DNA of 9,824 bases. Origin: Verrucomicrobiota bacterium. Its GTDB lineage: Bacteria; Verrucomicrobiota; Verrucomicrobiia; Limisphaerales; UBA11358. Position numbers and translations under genes: made by a program. The stretch spans positions 1 to 9,824 of the forward strand of contig JAMFSG010000419.1 in the NCBI GenBank assembly GCA_026225155.1. Direction: 5' to 3'. This document shows positions 1 to 5,293 of this stretch, piece by piece. How positions within the stretch are numbered: the stretch's first letter is position 1; each line of letters starts with the position of its first letter. The notes under the pieces were generated by a model. It made no database searches. It worked only from the letters and a program-made list of their open reading frames with translations, and was not told the origin of the DNA.

Positions 1-396
1 ACCCTTCGGGGCGACCATGATGATATTCACGTCTTTCGGCGGAATGATGGTCTTGAAATGGATGGAGAAACCGTGCGAGAAGACGAGTGTCTTGCCCTTG
101 GTCAGGTTTGGCTCGATGTCCTTCTTGTAGGCGGCGGCCTGCTTGGTATCCGGCAGCGCGACCATGATCACATCGGCCAGCCTGACGGCTTCGGCGGTGG
201 TGACGACCTTGAAACCTTTTTCCTTCGCGACGGGAATGGATTTGCTGCCTTCGTAAAGTCCGATGATGACTTTGAGGCCGCTGTCTTTGAGGTTGAGCGC
301 GTGGGCGTGGCCCTGGGAACCGAAGCCCAGCACGGCCAGCGTTTTGTTTTTCAACACGCCGAGATCGGCGTCTTTGTCGGTATAGACTTTTGACAT
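1..396 (-). CDS. ilvC: Ketol-acid reductoisomerase, N-terminal 132 residues (cut by window edge)
   Basis: This enzyme rearranges and reduces acetolactate or acetohydroxybutyrate to the dihydroxy acid, the second common step of isoleucine and valine synthesis in the cytoplasm. The visible part is the NAD(P)H-binding Rossmann domain. The nucleotide loop LGFGSQGHAHALNL lies at residues 23-36, the ADVIMVALPD strand near 75-84, and the conserved HGFSIHF and PPKDVNIIMVAPKG segments close the fragment. The catalytic C-terminal domain lies beyond base 1. The start MSKVYTDKDADL matches where the family normally begins. No good Shine-Dalgarno site precedes it; the leader is AT-rich. It lies 91 bases downstream of ilvN on the same strand, so the two are probably cotranscribed. 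The cofactor loop at residues 46-53 reads GLYEGSKS, with Tyr where many NADPH enzymes have Arg. Identification is firm. Confidence 0.96.
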   Translation of the reverse strand, partial: MSKVYTDKDADLGVLKNKTLAVLGFGSQGHAHALNLKDSGLKVIIGLYEGSKSIPVAKEKGFKVVTTAEAVRLADVIMVALPDTKQAAAYKKDIEPNLTKGKTLVFSHGFSIHFKTIIPPKDVNIIMVAPKG

Positions 397-458
397 AAAA
401 TTTATTTTCGGGAAGGAAGCCGTGTCGGCGTCCCAATTTATTTTTGTTTTGTATGATG

Positions 459-479
459 GGGACGGCGACACGCCGTCCC
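459..479. repeat. GC-rich palindromic hairpin between ilvN and ilvC
   Basis: Bases 459-467 (GGGACGGCG) pair perfectly with 471-479 (CGCCGTCCC) around a 3-base loop, giving a 9-bp stem. Read in the gene direction (minus strand), it is followed by an A-rich stretch rather than a T run, so it is not a classic terminator. A stretch resembling one half of it, CGTGTCGGCGTCCC at 421-434, lies 24 bases to the left with one mismatch. Such palindromes are often dispersed repeats in this kind of genome. An alternative role is an RNA processing or stabilising hairpin between ilvN and ilvC. Confidence 0.6.
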
Positions 480-487
480 TCCCAAAT

Positions 488-961
488 TCATTTTCTCGGC
501 AAAGCAACTTGGCCCGTGCGCGTGATTTCCTGCACGCCGAACGAATTCATCAGGTCGAGAAATTTTTCCACCTTGCTGTCGTTGCCGGTGATTTCGATGG
601 TCAACGACTTCGGCTGCACATCCACGATTTTGGCGCGGAAAATATCCGTGATCTGCATCACTTCGGCGCGCGATTTGGAATCCACGCTGACCTTCACGAG
701 CACCAGTTCGCGATCCACGTATTCTTCGTTGCGAAAATCCTGGACCTTGATGACGTTCGGCAATTTGTTGAGCTGCTTGACGATCTGGTCGAGCGTCGCG
801 TCGTCACCGGTCGTGACGATGGTCATGCGCGACAGACCGGAATCGTGTGTCGGCCCGACGTTGAGCGTGTCAATATTGTAGCCGCGGCCGCTGAACAATC
901 CCGCCACGCGCGTGAGCACGCCGAACTTGTTCTCGACCAAAACTGAAATGGTATGTCGCAT
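488..961 (-). CDS. ilvN: Acetolactate synthase small (regulatory) subunit
   Basis: This is the regulatory subunit of acetohydroxyacid synthase. It binds the large catalytic subunit (IlvB), activates it, and confers feedback inhibition by valine. The 157-residue product begins MRHTISVLVENKFGVL. An ACT domain spans about residues 2-76, including the GVLTRVAGLFSGRGYNIDTL segment that forms the effector site. A C-terminal small-subunit domain follows at about 80-157 (VKVSVDSKSRAEVMQI onwards). Length and both domains are normal for the family. An in-frame extension of 18 codons upstream to 1015 is possible, but family members begin at this methionine. No Shine-Dalgarno site is visible: the start codon directly follows six T. 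ilvC lies 91 bases downstream on the same strand. The gene 5' of it is not ilvB, which is unusual. Some genomes call this gene ilvH. Confidence 0.95.
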   Translation of the reverse strand: MRHTISVLVENKFGVLTRVAGLFSGRGYNIDTLNVGPTHDSGLSRMTIVTTGDDATLDQIVKQLNKLPNVIKVQDFRNEEYVDRELVLVKVSVDSKSRAEVMQITDIFRAKIVDVQPKSLTIEITGNDSKVEKFLDLMNSFGVQEITRTGQVALPRK

Positions 962-986
962 AAAAAACCGTTTGGAACGGACGATA

Positions 987-1015
987 AGCCTATCAACGCA
1001 GACAAATGCGGTCAA
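987..1015 (-). promoter_or_regulatory. Possible sigma-70-type promoter for ilvN-ilvC
   Basis: On the minus strand, TTGACC (1010-1015) and TAGGCT (987-992) are separated by 17 bases. The -35 box is 5 of 6 to consensus; the -10 box is weak, keeping only the key first two and last positions. Transcription would begin near base 980, leaving a leader of about 19 bases before the ilvN start. The 102-base gap to the upstream gene shows no terminator, so readthrough from it is also possible. Confidence 0.4.
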
Positions 1016-1063
1016 TTTACAAATTTTACAAGTTAGGATTGTTCGATCGGTGGCTGATGTAAT

Positions 1064-2485
1064 TTATGCCAAGATCGGCGCCGCGATGGTTGCCGCTTTT
1101 TGTTGCCAGCCGAAAAGTTTCTTGGCTTTGATGACTTCGAAGATCGGTGTGGGAATCAGTTGCGCGAGCGATTCGTCGCCGGCGTGGATTTTGGCGAGGA
1201 CTTCGCCGGAATAAATTTTCAGCGCGTTGGCGTCGTAGCCGGTGATGTTCTCGATGAATTTATTTTCGACGAGGTGCGCGTAAAGATGGCGCAAATGCGG
1301 CGCGACTTCCATGTTTTCGACCGTGATGAGCTGGCCGGTTTTTTTGTCGAGCGACGGATAGACGTAAAGTTTCGCGCCGTTTTTGAAAAGCTGGCCGAGC
1401 GATTCCATCAGGCCGCCGGGTAGGTCTGTATAAAATTTTTCGTCGAATACGTCGCGCAAACGCACGAGGCCGATGGGCAAACCGATCGGTCGGTCGGTCT
1501 GGCGCGCGAGGTAAGTGACGAGGCGATGATAGCGCAGAAAATTAGAGATCAATACCGGTTTGCCGAGCGCGCGCAACGTGTCCACGCGATCGAGAAAATC
1601 TTGATGGTCAATCGCATTGCCGACTTGCAATTGGCGCAGCGTCATTTCGAACATGACGACGGGCGTTTCGCCGGGCGCGCATTTTTCCTGCGTGAATTTT
1701 TCCTGCGCACGCTCGAGCATGTCGAGCATCGGATTCGTGAGCGGACGAAAACTGCCGCGTTCGAGCAACACGGGTTTTTTCCAAAGCAATTCGCCGGGAA
1801 TAATTGCTTCGCCGTCAGCGGTGAACATCGCGGCTTCAGTCAGCCATTGTTCGACGAGTTGGAGCGCCATCAGACGATTGTCCACGCCGACGAAGGCCGG
1901 GCCGGAAAATTTAATCATGTCCACTTCGACGCGCGCGCTGGAAAGTTCGTCGAGCAGCGAACCGATCAATTTCACCGGATCGTTGTAGAGATAAAACGCG
2001 CCGTAAATCAGGTTCACGCCGACGATGCCCATCGCTTCCTGCTGGCGCGCATTTTCTTTGTCGAGCGTCCGCACATGGATCATGATCTGCGAAGGAACTT
2101 CGTGCAGTTGCGTCTGGAATTTCACGCCGAGCCAACCCTGGCCTTCATCGCGTTTAGTGGCAACGGTGTCGGCGAAAACAAAAAAATGGCATTTGTCACC
2201 GCGCGTCGAGTCGAGCCGTTTGAGCAGCAGATCAAATTCATGATCAAGCATCGCTTGCAGACGTTTGCGGCTGACATAACGGTCGGCCTTGCCGTAAATC
2301 GCGTCGCTCACGGCCATGTCGTAGGCGGAAATGGTTTTCGCAACCGTGCCGGAAGCTTTGCCGACGTGAAAAAACCAGCGCGCGACTTCCTGGCCGGCGC
2401 CGATCTCGGCGAACGTGCCGTATTTTTTGGCGTCCAGATTGATCTGTAACGCTTTCTCGTCGGTGTTCATTTTTTCGTCAGCCAT
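1064..2485 (-). CDS. Conserved protein of unknown function (473 aa; relatives often mislabelled TonB-dependent receptor)
   Basis: The product has 473 residues, no signal peptide and no hydrophobic segment, so it is a soluble cytoplasmic protein. I recognise it as a family common in Bacteroidota and Verrucomicrobiota. Its members carry the signatures GTFAEIGAGQEVARWFF (residues 23-39), then AKTISAYDM, FADTVA, GWLGVKFQ, GVNLIYGAFY, VEVDMIKFSGP and LERGSFRPLTNPMLDML. Database entries for the family carry unreliable names (TonB-dependent receptor, nicotinate-nucleotide adenylyltransferase). Nothing here looks like a beta-barrel, a plug domain or an HxGH nucleotidyl-transfer motif, so I assign no function. 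The start MADEKMNTDEKALQ is chosen because AGGA lies six bases upstream; a second ATG at 2470 is possible. The frame stays open upstream to about 2947, but that part overlaps the DAHP synthase gene and the repeat and is not coding. It lies upstream of ilvN on the same strand. Confidence 0.85.
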   Translation of the reverse strand: MADEKMNTDEKALQINLDAKKYGTFAEIGAGQEVARWFFHVGKASGTVAKTISAYDMAVSDAIYGKADRYVSRKRLQAMLDHEFDLLLKRLDSTRGDKCHFFVFADTVATKRDEGQGWLGVKFQTQLHEVPSQIMIHVRTLDKENARQQEAMGIVGVNLIYGAFYLYNDPVKLIGSLLDELSSARVEVDMIKFSGPAFVGVDNRLMALQLVEQWLTEAAMFTADGEAIIPGELLWKKPVLLERGSFRPLTNPMLDMLERAQEKFTQEKCAPGETPVVMFEMTLRQLQVGNAIDHQDFLDRVDTLRALGKPVLISNFLRYHRLVTYLARQTDRPIGLPIGLVRLRDVFDEKFYTDLPGGLMESLGQLFKNGAKLYVYPSLDKKTGQLITVENMEVAPHLRHLYAHLVENKFIENITGYDANALKIYSGEVLAKIHAGDESLAQLIPTPIFEVIKAKKLFGWQQKAATIAAPILA

Positions 2486-2491
2486 AAAAAT

Positions 2492-2495
2492 TCCT
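2492..2495 (-). promoter_or_regulatory. Shine-Dalgarno site fixing the 2485 start
   Basis: AGGA on the minus strand lies six bases before the ATG at 2485. It is the clearest ribosome site among the minus-strand genes here, and it decides between the ATG at 2485 and the one at 2470. Confidence 0.6.
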
Positions 2496-2501
2496 GCGCG
2501 C

Positions 2502-2530
2502 AGGATAGCGAAGTTTTTTTGGCGTGTCCA
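2502..2530 (-). promoter_or_regulatory. Probable sigma-70-type promoter for the 473-aa gene, overlapped by a 12-bp palindrome
   Basis: On the minus strand, TGGACA (2525-2530; 5 of 6 to consensus) and TATCCT (2502-2507; 4 of 6) are spaced by exactly 17 bases. Predicted initiation near 2495 gives a short leader that begins at the AGGA ribosome site. A perfect palindrome, CCTGCGCGCAGG at 2493-2504, overlaps the end of the -10 box and the predicted start, where a repressor could act. Boxes and spacing are seen directly; activity is inferred. Confidence 0.5.
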
Positions 2531-2553
2531 TTTCCGGTGTGTTTGAAAAAATG

Positions 2554-2621
2554 TCGCGCGAAGAACGCGAAGGTGGCGAAGGGAAAATTTCCTTTCGTTT
2601 TTCTTCGCGCTCTTCGCGCGA
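2554..2621. repeat. 68-base imperfect inverted repeat made of 9-base GCGAAG units
   Basis: Arms at 2554-2572 and 2603-2621 are complementary over 19 bases with a single A-C mismatch (2565/2610). The inner part pairs again with a one-base shift (2577-2585 with 2589-2597), so nearly the whole element can fold into one hairpin. The left arm is three 9-base units starting at 2556, 2565 and 2574, each containing GCGAAG; the right arm holds two complementary CTTCGCG units. It lies between divergent genes, so it is not a shared terminator. It looks like a REP- or MITE-type dispersed element. Confidence 0.7.
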
Positions 2622-2665
2622 CCAATCTCGTTTTTGTTTCGACTTTCCGTGAGTGAAAAATGCGT

Positions 2666-2671
2666 TATACT
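2666..2671 (+). promoter_or_regulatory. Possible -10 box for the DAHP synthase gene
   Basis: TATACT matches five of six consensus positions and ends 7 bases before the start codon. The best-spaced -35 candidate (2643-2648) is poor. Initiation would fall at about 2678, which would make the transcript almost leaderless. This agrees with the lack of a Shine-Dalgarno site, but it could be chance. Confidence 0.3.
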
Positions 2672-2678
2672 TATTTCC

Positions 2679-3752
2679 ATGTATCGGACGCAGGATTTAC
2701 ACGTCAAAGAAATTGTGCCGTTGCTTTCGCCGCGAGCGCTCAAAGCGCATTCGCCGACGACTGAAACCGCCAACGCCACCGTCGCGCGCAGCCGCGAACG
2801 GATCATCCGCATTTTGCGGCAGGAAGATCCGCGCCTGCTCGTCGTGATCGGACCTTGTTCCATCCACGACGAGAAATCGGCGCTGGAATATGCGACGCGC
2901 CTGAATGCGTTGCGCAAAGAATTTGCCGACCGCATGGAAATCGTCATGCGCGTTTATTTTGAAAAACCGCGCACGACCATCGGCTGGAAAGGTTTGATCA
3001 ACGACCCGCATCTCGACGGTTCGCAGGACATCGGCACCGGTTTGCAGATCGCGCGGAAATTGTTGCTTGAAATCACCGACATGGGTTTGCCGACGGCAAC
3101 GGAATTTCTCGATCCGATCGTGCCGCAATACACGGCGGATTTAATTACGTGGGCCGCGATCGGCGCGCGCACGACGGAATCGCAGACGCATCGCGAAATG
3201 GCGAGCGGTTTGTCCATGCCCGTCGGTTTGAAAAATTCCACCGATGGCAGTTTGCAAGTGGCGATTGATGCGATGGGCGCGACGCGGCATCCGCACAGTT
3301 TTCTCGGCATCAACGAAGACGGCGTGACAAGCATCGTCCGCACCAGCGGCAATCCGCACGCGCACGTCGTTTTGCGCGGCGGCCGCGCGATGACAAATTA
3401 CGATGCCGAAAGCATCCGCGTCGCCGAACAGAAATTGATTTCCGAAAAATTACCGCCGGTTTTGATGGTGGATTGCAGCCATGCGAATTCGGAAAAAAAA
3501 TTCGCGAAGCAGGTGGATGTCTGGAACAGCGTCGTCGAACAACGCGTCGCCGGCACGAAATCGCTCATCGGTTTGATGGTCGAAAGCCATCTGCACGAAG
3601 GCAACCAGCCGATCACCAAAAATGTTGCCGACCTGAAATATGGCGTGAGCATCACTGATTCCTGCATCGGCTGGGAAACGACCGAACGTATGTTGCGCCA
3701 CGGCTACGAAGCGTTGGAAAAAATCATTCCAGCGAAAGCCGTTGCCGCTTGA
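2679..3752 (+). CDS. aroF: 3-deoxy-7-phosphoheptulonate (DAHP) synthase, class I (AroF/AroG/AroH type)
   Basis: This cytoplasmic enzyme condenses phosphoenolpyruvate with erythrose 4-phosphate, the first step of the shikimate pathway to aromatic amino acids. The 357-residue product aligns closely from memory with the roughly 350-residue E. coli enzymes along its whole length. Visible motifs are VVIGPCSIHD (55-64), MRVYFEKPRTTIGWKG (90-105), GARTTESQTHRE (162-173), KNSTDG (185-190), MVDCSHANS (263-271), VESHLHEGNQ (301-310) and SITDSCIGWE (324-333). The expected metal ligands are present as Cys60, His268, Glu302 and Asp327, and phosphate and PEP contacts such as Arg91, Lys96 and Lys185 are kept. 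The start MYRTQDLHVKEI matches the family N-terminus; the frame is open 15 codons further upstream without support. No Shine-Dalgarno site is seen. The gene stands alone and ends at a terminator. Which amino acid inhibits it cannot be told, so the symbol is a generic choice. Confidence 0.96.
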   Translation: MYRTQDLHVKEIVPLLSPRALKAHSPTTETANATVARSRERIIRILRQEDPRLLVVIGPCSIHDEKSALEYATRLNALRKEFADRMEIVMRVYFEKPRTTIGWKGLINDPHLDGSQDIGTGLQIARKLLLEITDMGLPTATEFLDPIVPQYTADLITWAAIGARTTESQTHREMASGLSMPVGLKNSTDGSLQVAIDAMGATRHPHSFLGINEDGVTSIVRTSGNPHAHVVLRGGRAMTNYDAESIRVAEQKLISEKLPPVLMVDCSHANSEKKFAKQVDVWNSVVEQRVAGTKSLIGLMVESHLHEGNQPITKNVADLKYGVSITDSCIGWETTERMLRHGYEALEKIIPAKAVAA

Positions 3753-3776
3753 AGTAATTTGAACAGCCAGAAAAAT

Positions 3777-3812
3777 AAAATCCCCGGTTCGCAAAAACGA
3801 GTCGGGGATTTT
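3777..3812. terminator. Bidirectional intrinsic terminator between aroF and the FadL-type gene
   Basis: Bases 3777-3786 (AAAATCCCCG) pair with 3803-3812, and five more pairs, two of them G-T, extend the stem to 3791/3798. This gives a 15-bp stem with a 6-base loop. T residues run to 3814 on the plus strand, and A residues at 3771-3780 give a U tract on the minus strand. It sits between two convergent genes (ends at 3752 and 3839) and can stop both transcripts. Confidence 0.9.
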
Positions 3813-3838
3813 TTGTTCCTTAAAATAACTTTGCGAAA

Positions 3839-5125
3839 TCAAAATGCGTAACGGAACGCGAGCGAGAAGAGATGGACGTTGAAAGTATATTTACCGTTCA
3901 ACGCAGGATTCTGGTCGTTGGTGATGTTGCGGTCGTTGTAAAAATCCAGACCGTAGGCAAATTCCAGCGAAGCGTGTTCACCATGCCAGCCGAGGCCGAC
4001 GGTGAATACATTTTGATTCGCGTCGGGAATCGTCGGCGAAAAGGTGGAATCCGGCACGGGGCTTTCAAAGTATTCATAACCGGCGCGCAAAACCCAATGG
4101 TCGGCAAATTTCCAATCGCCGCCGATTCCGGCGGTAAAAGTGTTGTGCCAGTTTTCCGCCGTGTTTTGAGATAAATTAAGACCGCCCAATTCGGAGATGT
4201 TGCCGGTGCGGACACCGAGATTTTTGAACTGGGAAAATTGCAGCCATTCGACATCGGATTCCAAACGGATTTTATCCGTGAGATCAATGCCGTAACCGAG
4301 GGAAATGATGTTTGGATATTTGATCTGGCTGTCGAAGGATGTGCTCGGATTGTTCGGCGCGCCGGAATTTTCAATGTCCACCGAACCGCTGTAATCCACC
4401 GTCATGGTTGAGCGGTAAGTCAGGGCCAGGCGTTGCGCGTCGGTGATTTTCCATGTGATGCCTAGGTTGCCGCCAATGCCGACGCCATCGCCGGAAGCAT
4501 GCGCCTGGACTGTTGGCGCCGCGATATATTCTCTGAATTCCAAGGAAGACCACATCACATCAAAGCCTGCGCCGATTTGGAGATGGTCGCCAATTTTAAT
4601 CGCCGCCGTGGGATTAAAATTGTAAGTGGTCAATTTTCCAAAAAATGGGGTCTGTCCAAAAAAAGTTCCGCCCGCCCGTTCCGCCGAAGCGCTGGTGCTC
4701 CATTGGTTGGCCAGCCCGAAAGGAATGGTGACACCCAGGCCCAAAACAAGACGGTTATCAAATAGCGGCGCCGAGGCAAAAAAACTTGGCAGCACTTTCA
4801 GCGGATGAGTCGTCGAGGCGGATTGGCTGCCGTCGGGCGATTTATAATCTACATTAAAATAAATCACCGAAGGATCCAGCTCGGCTTGGATGTTGGTGAC
4901 ATCTACCAGGTTGGCCGGATTATTTTGCACCGCCGTGGCGTCGTCCACTTGAGCAATGCGGCCACCCGAGCGTCCCAAATCGAAAGCGCCGGTAGTTGCA
5001 TCCCGGAAACCTTCGGCGTTCGCCGCTGTCGCCGACACCAGCGAGAGCGCGGCAAAAAATAAGCGCAGCCTTAATTGCTTTGAATCATCAGGTTGCAATT
5101 TTTTTTGAGTTGGTTGTTTTTTCAT
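3839..5125 (-). CDS. FadL/OmpP1/TodX-family outer membrane channel
   Basis: Members of this family are 14-strand outer membrane barrels, plugged by an N-terminal hatch, that carry long-chain fatty acids and other hydrophobic molecules. The 428-residue precursor has a basic N-terminus, a hydrophobic stretch at about 19-32 and a likely signal-peptidase site after AANA (residue 37). The mature protein starts EGFRDATTGAFDLGRSG and has the family hallmark NPANL at 69-73. Many alternating beta strands follow (VLGLGVTIPFGLANQW, LRAGYEYFESPVPD, VFTVGLGWH), and the chain ends FRYAF with the C-terminal Phe typical of outer membrane proteins. Length is normal. An upstream in-frame ATG at 5134 is followed at once by a stop, so 5125 is the start; no Shine-Dalgarno site is seen. 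It is divergent from the phcB-like gene with 168 bases between them. The substrate is unknown; a link to the fatty-acid-derived signal next door is an inference. Confidence 0.9.
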   Translation of the reverse strand: MKKQPTQKKLQPDDSKQLRLRLFFAALSLVSATAANAEGFRDATTGAFDLGRSGGRIAQVDDATAVQNNPANLVDVTNIQAELDPSVIYFNVDYKSPDGSQSASTTHPLKVLPSFFASAPLFDNRLVLGLGVTIPFGLANQWSTSASAERAGGTFFGQTPFFGKLTTYNFNPTAAIKIGDHLQIGAGFDVMWSSLEFREYIAAPTVQAHASGDGVGIGGNLGITWKITDAQRLALTYRSTMTVDYSGSVDIENSGAPNNPSTSFDSQIKYPNIISLGYGIDLTDKIRLESDVEWLQFSQFKNLGVRTGNISELGGLNLSQNTAENWHNTFTAGIGGDWKFADHWVLRAGYEYFESPVPDSTFSPTIPDANQNVFTVGLGWHGEHASLEFAYGLDFYNDRNITNDQNPALNGKYTFNVHLFSLAFRYAF

Positions 5126-5148
5126 GGTTTACATTTTTTCGCCATCAA

Positions 5149-5174
5149 TTGGGGCAACGACTGTCCTGCCCCAA
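5149..5174. repeat. 8-bp perfect inverted repeat upstream of the FadL-type gene
   Basis: TTGGGGCA (5149-5156) and TGCCCCAA (5167-5174) are exact complements 10 bases apart, 24 bases before the FadL-type start codon. It could be a two-half-site operator or a leader hairpin of that mRNA; the sequence does not decide. Confidence 0.45.
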
Positions 5175-5214
5175 GACAATTTTTACTTCAAATTACCCAC
5201 CCAGCCACGCGACA

Positions 5215-5266
5215 CGCTTTCAGATAAGCACCGGCGATGCCAGACGACAAATTAAATCTGAAAGTG
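5215..5266. repeat. 11-bp inverted repeat upstream of the phcB-like gene
   Basis: CTTTCAGAT (5217-5225) and ATCTGAAAG (5256-5264) match perfectly, and two more pairs (one G-T) extend the arms to 5215 and 5266, with 30 bases between the arms. It lies 28 bases before the phcB-like start, in the only space where promoters of both divergent genes can lie. It may be paired operator half-sites or a leader stem. No convincing -35/-10 pair was found for either gene. Confidence 0.45.
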
Positions 5267-5293
5267 CACAATGGTTTTGTTTTGGCCTGAAAA

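Noticed and set aside
422..946. A 174-codon open frame on the plus strand
   Set aside because: It lies opposite ilvN, whose ACT-domain protein is clearly the real product.
962..980. Terminator-like hairpin with six T directly before the ilvN start, suggesting attenuation
   Set aside because: The stem is only 5 bp with a 3-base loop, the predicted leader is about 19 bases, and no leader peptide fits. It is too weak to claim.
962..1015. 18-codon N-terminal extension of IlvN
   Set aside because: The family starts at MRHTISVLVEN, and the extension covers the likely promoter.
1526..2449. A 307-codon open frame on the plus strand
   Set aside because: It is antisense to the conserved 473-aa gene. 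Its composition (Phe, His and Arg rich, no recognisable motif) is what the complement of a GC-rich gene gives.
2486..2947. N-terminal extension of the 473-aa protein
   Set aside because: It would run through the inverted repeat and into the DAHP synthase gene on the other strand. Family members start near MNTDEKALQ, and an AGGA site supports 2485.
5126..5293. A small gene or riboswitch in the divergent intergenic region
   Set aside because: No open frame with a ribosome site and no known riboswitch core was seen; only the two inverted repeats are supportable.
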